Positions 57,698 through 64,000 of a DNA stretch of 64,000 bases are shown in pieces. A program made the position numbers and the translations under genes. The notes under the pieces were generated by a model. That model did not search any database and was not told the DNA's origin. It saw only the letters and a program-made list of their open reading frames with translations. Position 1 is the stretch's first letter. The number at the start of each line of letters is the position of its first letter. The stretch spans positions 1-64,000 of the forward strand of contig CAVSBW010000008.1 in NCBI GenBank assembly GCA_963726295.1, read 5' to 3'. Source of the DNA: DASSQJ01 sp963726295 (lineage in GTDB: Bacteria; Actinomycetota; Actinomycetes; Actinomycetales; Dermatophilaceae).

Positions 57698-60198
57698 TCA
57701 GCGGACGGCCGGCTGTTCGGCGGCGGCCACCGCGCACGTGCGCAGCCATCCGTCCGCACCGGGCCCTGGTGAGCCACCCGCGGCGAGCCGCGCTACGACG
57801 CCGTCGACGGTGGCCTGGGCGGCGTGCCGCCGCAGGATGCCGCGCAGCGCCGCCAGCTGCTCGGCGTCGGTCGTCCGCGGGTCGAGCAGGGCCGCGACGG
57901 CCCGGCCGTTCGGGGCGCCCACCGACACCTCGAGGGACTCCACGGCGAGCGACAGGTCCGAGTCGGCGGTACCGAGCGCCGCCAGCGCCGGCCCCACCGA
58001 GGTCGAGCCGTGGCGGGCGGTGAGCGAGGCCCGCACCCGCCGGCGGACCAGCTCGAGCTCGTCACGCAGCGCGTGCCGCAGGGCTCGACGTCCCGTGGGG
58101 GCGGGTAGCCCCTCGGGGGCGGTGGCATCGACGAGGACGACGGCCTCGAGCAGCTCGACGGCCCGCGCGAGGTCGGCGCTCGTCATGGCGTCCAGCGCGT
58201 TCCACAGGTCGGTCGAGGATGGGCCTCCCGCCCCGAGCGCCTCGACGACGGCGAGCCCCAGGGCCGGGTCCCCACGACCCAGGTACTCCCCTAGCGCGGC
58301 GTCGCGGGCGGGGGACGGTGCGACCGCCCGGACGAGCCGAACGGTCGCGGGCGATGCCGTCGCGTCCCCAGCGAGAGCGAGCTCCAGCGCGCCGACCGCG
58401 CCGTCGCCGAAGCGCCGCACCGCCCCACCGGCGGCCGCCACCGTGTGCGGGTCCTCGAGAGCCGTGAGCGCTGCCGACAGGCCCGGCTCCCCGTCCTCGA
58501 CGCCGACCGAACGGAGGGCAGCGGCACGCACCGTCGGCGCCGGGTCGGCGAGGAGGGTCGTGAGAGCAGCGGTCCGAACCGAGCCGTCGACCTCGCCGAC
58601 CGCCGCCGCGGCCGCCGCTCGCACCGCCGGGTCGGCCGAGCCCGACGCGGGCGCCACCTCGTCCGCCAGCCGTGCGCGGGCCCCGGAGTCCTCCCGGGCG
58701 GCCAGTGCGGCCAGTGCCGTGAGCCGGACCTCGGGGTCGGGGTCGGATGCCAGCATGCGGAGCTCGGGCAGCGCGCCCAGCACACCGGGCTCGGGCACGA
58801 CGTCGAGGGCCAGCCGCACCGACCCGGCGTCCCCCCGGGCCAGCAGCCGCCGGGTCGCCACCGTCTCGCGCGCCGCCCGCACCAGTGCCTCGGTCTCGTC
58901 GAGCAGGGGGCCGCGACGCAGCGCACCGGCCAGGGCTGGTCGGTAGGCCCGGCGCAGGACCAACGCCGCCGCGGTCCACGCCGCGCACACCACAACCGTC
59001 GTGCCGATGGTGACCGGAAGCGGGTCGGGGGCGAGGTTGATGAGGAGCAGCATGACGCCCGACACCCCGATGGCGACCGGGACGCCCATTCCCTCGACCG
59101 TGGCCTGCGCCTCGACCCTGACCGCCGGCGGGAGCACCTGGTACATCGCGTTGACCGAGGTGCGCGTGGCGCCGTCGGAGAGCGCGAGATCGAGGATCCG
59201 CGCCGCCGAGACGACGAGCAGCAACGCCAGCGACGTCGGGCCGGGGCCGACGAGGACCACGACCATCAGCACGGCGGCAACCAGCACGACGACCGGGTTG
59301 AGGACGATGCCGAGGCCGAGACCGTACCTGCGCAGCAGCGGTCCGGCGAGGACGACGAGGAAGGCGATGATGACGGCGTTCATCACCGCCGTGTACTCCC
59401 CGACGAAGCGAGCGAGGTCCTCCGAGCTGGGGTACCGGGCGGCGGCGCGGTCCATGACGAGGAAGTCGGCGAGCTGCGACCCCAGTGCCGAGAGCACCTG
59501 GTACCCGAGGATGAGGACGACGAAGCGCTGGGTGAGCAGGGCGAGGACGCCACGCCGCGGAGCCGTCGGCGTCGTTGCCGCCGCCGGGCGCTCGGGGGGC
59601 GGGAGAGCAGGGCGGCGTAGCGACGGCCGGTGAGCCACACGAGGAACGCGAATGCCGCCTGCGAAACTGTGGTCGGCAGGAGCAGTGCCTCGGTGCGCCC
59701 GAGCCAGGTGACGAGCGGCCCGGCGAGGAGGCCGCCGGCGACGGCCCCGATGGGGAAACCGCCCATGATCCGCGGCATCGAGGCCTTGATGCCCGCGATG
59801 TCGAGGACGCGCCCCGCCTGCATGCCGATGACGACGAAGCCGAGCTCGATGAGTACCGCGAACACGACGAGCAGCGGTCCGGAGACCCACGAACCGCCGC
59901 CGTCGCGCGCGACCAGATAGGCACCGCCGAAGAGCGCGGTCGTCGCCGCGAGGAACACGACGACGACGGGCACGAGGTCGTAGCGCCGCGAGGCCCGGGC
60001 GATCCCGGCGGAGACCGCGACCCCGGCGGCACCGATGACGATGTAGGTGAGCGGCAGCCGCTCCGAGCCGTAGGCGTCGAGGAACATCGCGTTGGCAACG
60101 ACCCCGACGAGTGCTGCGGTGAGGCCGAAGCAGAACGTCTGCGCGCCGAGCCACCAGACCGCCCCCGCAGCCGTGCGGGGCCCGGCCGGCGTGCTCAC
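57698..60198 (-). pseudogene. MFS-type transporter with C-terminal HEAT repeats, frameshifted
   Basis: The first ~200 codons read in one frame from the GTG at 60198 (MSTPAGPRTAAGAVWWLGAQ, with helices to WLTGRRYAALLSRPP) and the rest in another (PPERPAAATTPTAPRRGVLA to the stop at 57698). The break falls in a six-G tract at 59594-59599. One extra G would join the frames into about 833 aa: 12 helices, then alpha-helical HEAT-like repeats. Either a real inactivation or a homopolymer sequencing error. The start overlaps the CNB-domain gene (GTGA). Confidence 0.8.
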
Positions 60199-60650
60199 CG
60201 GGCCGGCCGCTCGGCGGCCGCCACGGTGGCGGGGTCGTGGGATGGGCCGTGGCGCAGCATCCCGACGAGCGTCGAGACCACCCCGGCGACGAGCTCGGGG
60301 TGGTCGGCGAGCAGCTCGTCGAGCACCGGCTTGTCGATGCGCAGCAGCAGGCTCGGGCTGGTGGCGGTAACGGTCGCCGACCGGGGCTCGGGCACGAGGG
60401 CGGCGAGCTCCCCGACCGTGGCGCCCGACGTGAGGTCGCGGAGCACCAGGCCACCATGGGTCACCCGCAGACCGCCGTGGACGACGACGAAGAGGTGGTC
60501 CTCGACCGCGCCCTCCTCGATGACGACCTCGCCGTCGGCGACCTCGACCTCCTCGGCCCGCGCCGCGACGGCGGCGAGCGTTCTCCCGGGGACGGACGCG
60601 AAGAGAGGCACGTCGTGGAGGGCGACGACCCGGTCGACGATCCCGATCAC
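60195..60650 (-). CDS. Cyclic nucleotide-binding-domain protein
   Basis: 151 aa from a GTG at 60650. A single CNB beta-roll: HDVPLFASVPGRTLAAVAAR, then GEVVIEEGAVEDHLFVVVHG and TVGELAALVPEPRSATVTAT (phosphate-binding cassette GEL, PRSATV). No DNA-binding domain follows. The stop overlaps the transporter start (GTGA), so the CNB protein probably regulates that transporter. In some bacteria both parts are fused. Confidence 0.87.
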   Translation of the reverse strand: MIGIVDRVVALHDVPLFASVPGRTLAAVAARAEEVEVADGEVVIEEGAVEDHLFVVVHGGLRVTHGGLVLRDLTSGATVGELAALVPEPRSATVTATSPSLLLRIDKPVLDELLADHPELVAGVVSTLVGMLRHGPSHDPATVAAAERPAR

Positions 60651-60766
60651 CGCGACACCGCCTCCGTGGCCCCGACGGCCACCCGGTGCCGGAGCCGTTC
60701 CTCGAGGTCGGCTCTCGGGCCGGACGGCGGGTGGTCGTCGACCACCGGACCCCAGCGGGCGTTCAC
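60647..60766 (-). CDS. Possible 39-residue leader ORF before the CNB-domain gene
   Basis: An open frame from a GTG at 60766 (MNARWGPVVDDHPPSGPRAD, then LEERLRHRVAVGATEAVSR) stops at 60647-60649, overlapping the CNB start as GTGA. The same overlap pattern joins the next two genes, which supports real coupled translation. No clear RBS, and no family recognised. It may instead be an untranslated leader. Confidence 0.3.
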   Translation of the reverse strand: MNARWGPVVDDHPPSGPRADLEERLRHRVAVGATEAVSR

Positions 60767-60914
60767 GCGAGGAACTCTAGCGGCGGCGGCCCGGTGTGGA
60801 CATCACTCGAAAGGGCTGTTCAGCGGGTCCCGGGGTGGAGGGTGAACGGCGGAGCGAGACGCGGGCGGGGTCCCGCCGGGGGACTCGGCACACATCGGGA
60901 CCCCGCCTCGCCAC

Positions 60915-60933
60915 TAATACCCCATGGGGGTAT
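60915..60933 (+). promoter_or_regulatory. CsoR-type copper operator overlapping a -10 box
   Basis: ATACCCC (60917-60923) / GGGGTAT (60927-60933) is a 7+3+7 inverted repeat of the TACCCC/GGGGTA type bound by CsoR repressors. TAATAC (60915-60920) is a good -10 match inside it, so repressor binding would block initiation. The start ATG of csoR is 10 bases downstream of the repeat. Confidence 0.8.
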
Positions 60934-60942
60934 CATGGACTC

Positions 60943-61251
60943 ATGACTGCGACCGTGGGGACCTCTGTCACGCCGGGCTACTCCGAGAGCAAGGACGCGC
61001 ACCTCAAGCGGCTGCGGCGCATCGAGGGGCAGGTGCGCGGCATCGCCCGGATGGTCGAGAACGACACGTACTGCATCGACGTGCTCACCCAGGTGAGCGC
61101 GGCGACGCGGGCCCTGCAGGCGGTCAGCCTCGGCCTGCTCGACGAGCACATCGCCCACTGTGTCGTCGACGCCGCCCGTGAGTCCGACGAGGCGGCCGCC
61201 GAGAAGGTGGCCGAGGTGCAGGCCGCCGTCGCCCGCCTCGTGCGCAGCTGA
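60943..61251 (+). CDS. csoR: Copper-sensing repressor, CsoR family
   Basis: 102 aa from the ATG at 60943. Helical CsoR fold: HLKRLRRIEGQVRGIARMVE, then the Cu(I) ligands Cys in NDTYCIDVLTQ and His/Cys in DEHIAHCVVDAA. It releases DNA when bound to Cu(I). The operator at 60917-60933 and copA 14 bases downstream make a complete self-regulated copper export unit. Confidence 0.92.
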   Translation: MTATVGTSVTPGYSESKDAHLKRLRRIEGQVRGIARMVENDTYCIDVLTQVSAATRALQAVSLGLLDEHIAHCVVDAARESDEAAAEKVAEVQAAVARLVRS

Positions 61252-61265
61252 GAGGGGAACCGCAC

Positions 61266-63659
61266 ATGACCCAGACCACGGACCGCCCCGCCGAGGACGT
61301 CCGCGAGGTCGACCTCGCGATCACGGGGATGACATGCGCCTCCTGCTCGGCGCGGATCGAGAAGAAGCTCGGGAGGCTGGACGGGGTCGACGCCGTCGTC
61401 AACCTGGCGACGGAGAAGGCGACCGTGCGGTACTCGGGCGCGGTGACCGTCGAGGACCTGCTGCGTACCGTGCGCAAGACCGGGTACGGCGCCGAGGTCG
61501 TGGGCGGCGGTTCCGGCGGAGGTACGGGTGGCGCACCCGGCGGCCGTCCGGGCAGCGCGTCGCGGGGCACCTCGCCGTCGGCCGACGTCTCTGACGGTGC
61601 CGCCGGTGGTCCGCGGGCCGGGGAGGGCAACTCAGGCGGAGGGGCGGCGCCGGCCACCGGCGACGTCGGCCCCGATGCCGCCGAACGCGCCGCCGCCTCG
61701 ACCCGCCACCACCAGGTCGCCCGCCAGGACGAGCTGCGCCGCCGCGCGGTCGTGGCCTCGGTCCTCACTCTCCCGCTCGTCGTCATCGCCATGTGGCCCG
61801 GTCTCGACCTCCCCCACGAACCGTGGGTGCAGCTCGCCCTGGCGACGCCCGTGGTGCTGTGGGCGGGCTGGCCCTTCCACCGGGCCGCCGCCACCAACGC
61901 CCGCCACGGCGCCTCGACGATGGACACCCTGGTCTCGATCGGTGTCCTGGCCGCGTACCTCTCCTCGCTCGTCGTCGTCCTGACCGGCGCCGCGTCCTCG
62001 GGCATGGGTGGCGAGGGCGCACACCTCTGGTTCGAGTCCGCGACCGTCGTCACGACCTTCCTCCTCGTCGGACGGTGGATGGAGGCCCGCGCCACGGACC
62101 GAACCCGCGACTCGCTCCGCGGGCTGCTCACCCTCGGGGCGAAGGACGCGATGGTCCTGCGCGAGGACCCGGCGACGGGTGCCACGACCAAGGAGCGCGT
62201 CCCGGTCACCCAGCTCGTCGCCGGCGACCGCTTCGTCGTCCTCCCCGGCGAGAAGATCGCCACCGACGGCACCGTCGTCGAGGGCCGCAGCGCCGTCGAC
62301 GCCTCACTCGTCACAGGTGAGTCGCTGCCCGTCGAGGTCGAGCCGGGCGCCGAGCTCACCGGGGGCACGGTCAACACCACAGGGCGCCTCGTCGTCGAGG
62401 CCACCCGGGTCGGCTCGGAGACCACGCTCGCCGGCATCGCCCGGCTCGTCGAGCGGGCGCAGACCTCGAAGGCGCCGGTGCAACGCCTCGCCGACCGCGT
62501 CTCCGCGGTGTTCGTGCCGATCGTGCTCGCGCTCGCGGCCACGACCTTCGGCGTGTGGTGGGTCGTCAGCGGCGACCCCGCGCGCGCCCTCGAGGTGGGC
62601 ATCTCAGTGCTCGTCATCGCGTGCCCGTGCGCGCTCGGGCTGGCCACCCCGACCGCGCTCCTCGTCGGTACCGGCCGCGGCGCCAGGCTGGGCATCCTCA
62701 TCAAGGGCGCGGGCGTGCTCGAGGACACCCGCCGCGTCGACACCGTGCTCCTCGACAAGACCGGCACGGTCACGACCGGCCGGATGACCCTCGTCGACGT
62801 CGCCACCGTCGGCCGGCTCCCCAAGGACCAGGCCCTGCGGGCGGCGGCGGCCGTCGAGGACGGCAGCGAGCACCCGGTGGCCGCCGCGGTGATGGCGGCC
62901 GCCCGCGCCCGCGCGCTCGAGGTGCCCGCGACCACGGACTTCGAGTCGCTGCCGGGCTCCGGCGCCCGCGCCACCGTCAAGGACACAGTCGTCACCGTGG
63001 GCCGGGCCGACCTCTTCGACGAGGTCCCCCGCGGGATCGCGCGGCCCACCGTCGAGGGCACCACCGTGTGGGTCGGCTGGGGCGGCCGGGCTCACGCCTC
63101 GCTCACCGTCGCCGACACGGTCCGTGACACCTCGCGGCGCTCGGTGCGCGACCTCAACGGGCTCGGCCTCACCTGTTACCTGCTCACCGGGGACCACGAG
63201 GAGGCCGCCCTGGCCGTGGCCCGCGAGGTGGGCATCTCCGGTGGTCGCGTCTTCGCCGACGTCCGGCCCGAGGACAAGCACGCCGTGGTCGCCGACCTGC
63301 AGGAGCGCGGCCGGGTGGTGGCGATGGTCGGCGACGGCGTGAACGACGCCGCGGCGCTGGCCCAGGCGGACCTCGGCATCGCGATGGGGTCCGGCACCGA
63401 CGTCGCCGCCGAGGCGGCGGACATCGTCCTGCTCCGCTCCGAGCTGCCCGCCGTGGTCGACGCCATCGAGCTCTCGCAGGCCACGCTGCGCACGATCCGC
63501 CAGAACCTCGGGTGGGCCTTCGGCTACAACGTGGCCGCCATCCCGCTCGCGATGGCCGGCCTGCTCAACCCGATGATCGCCGGGGCGGCGATGGCGATGA
63601 GCAGCGTCCTCGTGGTCACCAACAGCCTGCGCCTGCGCGGCTGGGCGCCGCGGCCCTGA
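61266..63659 (+). CDS. copA: Copper-exporting P1B-type ATPase
   Basis: 797 aa. One N-terminal heavy-metal domain (AITGMTCASCSARIEKKLG) joins a long Gly/Ser/Pro linker (about residues 81-135). The transport core has eight helices, actuator loop VTGESLPVEV, membrane metal site CPC in VLVIACPCALGLATP, phosphorylation DKTGTVT, SEHPVAAA and GDGVNDAAAL. The CPC motif indicates Cu(I). It follows csoR by 14 bases. Confidence 0.94.
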   Translation: MTQTTDRPAEDVREVDLAITGMTCASCSARIEKKLGRLDGVDAVVNLATEKATVRYSGAVTVEDLLRTVRKTGYGAEVVGGGSGGGTGGAPGGRPGSASRGTSPSADVSDGAAGGPRAGEGNSGGGAAPATGDVGPDAAERAAASTRHHQVARQDELRRRAVVASVLTLPLVVIAMWPGLDLPHEPWVQLALATPVVLWAGWPFHRAAATNARHGASTMDTLVSIGVLAAYLSSLVVVLTGAASSGMGGEGAHLWFESATVVTTFLLVGRWMEARATDRTRDSLRGLLTLGAKDAMVLREDPATGATTKERVPVTQLVAGDRFVVLPGEKIATDGTVVEGRSAVDASLVTGESLPVEVEPGAELTGGTVNTTGRLVVEATRVGSETTLAGIARLVERAQTSKAPVQRLADRVSAVFVPIVLALAATTFGVWWVVSGDPARALEVGISVLVIACPCALGLATPTALLVGTGRGARLGILIKGAGVLEDTRRVDTVLLDKTGTVTTGRMTLVDVATVGRLPKDQALRAAAAVEDGSEHPVAAAVMAAARARALEVPATTDFESLPGSGARATVKDTVVTVGRADLFDEVPRGIARPTVEGTTVWVGWGGRAHASLTVADTVRDTSRRSVRDLNGLGLTCYLLTGDHEEAALAVAREVGISGGRVFADVRPEDKHAVVADLQERGRVVAMVGDGVNDAAALAQADLGIAMGSGTDVAAEAADIVLLRSELPAVVDAIELSQATLRTIRQNLGWAFGYNVAAIPLAMAGLLNPMIAGAAMAMSSVLVVTNSLRLRGWAPRP

Positions 63660-63680
63660 GGCCGTGGGGCGGGCCGACCG

Positions 63681-64000
63681 TCAGACGGTGACCAGGCCCT
63701 GCGGGGTGTCGAACGTGACCGACAGCAGACCCGGCGTGCCGTGCGGGGCGACGAAGCTGAAGTCGATGGTCGCGGGCGTGTACTCGTCGGGCAGCCCGAG
63801 CCACTCGCGGACGCGCTCGGGGTCACCGGCGATCTGGATCGACTGCAGCGTCACCCCGGTCGGGGCGTCGGCGGAGGGGTGCGGGACGCCCTCCTCCCAC
63901 TGGATGAAGAACGGCAGCTGAGGATCGGCCTGGAGGCCGCGGATGCCGATCTGGCGCCAGCGGAGCTCGACACCGTCGGGACGGTGGCGGTTCCCCTCCA
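63681..64000 (-). CDS. VOC/glyoxalase-like domain protein (partial, start beyond the window)
   Basis: The last 105 or so residues are visible, ending in the stop at 63681-63683. It contains RPDGVELRWRQIGIRGLQAD, LPFFIQWEEGVPHPSADAPT and TIDFSFVAPHGTPGLLSVTF, typical of the glyoxalase-like (PF13468-type) branch of the VOC superfamily. The 5' part lies past 64000. It is convergent with copA, with a 21-base gap. Function unknown. Confidence 0.7.
   Translation of the reverse strand, partial: EGNRHRPDGVELRWRQIGIRGLQADPQLPFFIQWEEGVPHPSADAPTGVTLQSIQIAGDPERVREWLGLPDEYTPATIDFSFVAPHGTPGLLSVTFDTPQGLVTV

Noticed and set aside
1..64000. tRNA, rRNA, CRISPR arrays, prophage or insertion-sequence genes
   Set aside because: None seen: no T-loop-like clusters, no regular repeat-spacer pattern, no transposase or integrase motifs in any frame examined.

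Overview
The window is very G+C-rich with dense, mostly overlapping genes, GTG starts and ATGA/GTGA stop-start overlaps. Its gene families are typical of Actinobacteria: a mycothiol-dependent maleylpyruvate isomerase-type protein, a biotin synthase auxiliary protein (BsaP type), a FadE5-like acyl-CoA dehydrogenase, a CopD-CtaG fusion, and CsoR/CopA. I infer a Micrococcales-type actinobacterium, possibly Intrasporangiaceae, from gene content only. I saw no tRNA, rRNA, CRISPR array, prophage or intact insertion sequence.

Layout. 0-14.9 kb: secreted PBP4-type D-Ala-D-Ala carboxypeptidase, LtrA-like membrane protein, FadE5-like acyl-CoA dehydrogenase with a nested palindromic upstream region, FAD-linked oxidase, nitrilase-family amidohydrolase, CopD-CtaG fusion, and a MarR repressor translationally coupled to a DHA2 drug exporter, followed by a DMT transporter that appears to have lost an internal segment. 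15.0-20.2 kb (minus strand): a branched-chain 2-oxoacid dehydrogenase-type operon (E1alpha, E1beta, E2) ending in an unrecognised Rossmann-type protein, with two strong hairpins in its leader. 20.5-24.0 kb: membrane alpha/beta hydrolase and a trehalose-synthase-like GH13 enzyme. 24.1-30.7 kb: a set that looks like a cell-surface glycan or sugar-modification locus: small membrane protein, membrane molybdopterin oxidoreductase, TIGR04282/DUF2064-type transferase, GT2, polytopic GT-C-like protein, NDP-sugar epimerase with a Cys/His insertion, and a membrane protein. 30.7-35.4 kb: HisC-like aminotransferase, YvlD-like protein, SulP transporter and a secreted phosphoesterase.

35.4-36.6 kb is a decayed island: relics of a Doc/Fic-type toxin and of a beta-propeller protein, the latter with at least three frame changes. 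36.6-45.0 kb: galE, cytochrome bd oxidase and its assembly exporter (cydABDC), followed 2 bases later by a BlaI-type repressor and an M56 peptidase. 45.0-51.3 kb: biotin synthesis (bioB, bsaP-like, FMN reductase, bioA, bioF, bioD). 51.3-57.6 kb: membrane protein, NarL-type two-component system, low-molecular-weight phosphatase, DHFR-like reductase, purB, MmcQ/YjbR protein. 57.7-60.8 kb: a cyclic-nucleotide-binding-domain protein coupled to an MFS/HEAT transporter frameshifted in a G6 tract. 60.9-63.7 kb: copper homeostasis (csoR-copA with its operator). The window ends inside a VOC/glyoxalase-like gene.

Two repeat structures stand out. One is a dispersed intergenic hairpin element (positions 12-31 partial, 14931-14984, 24126-24173) with GTGGGTGAAGAG / TCACCCAC arms; one copy supplies a gene's stop codon. 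The other is a 76-base imperfect palindrome (46723-46798) between bsaP and the FMN reductase gene.
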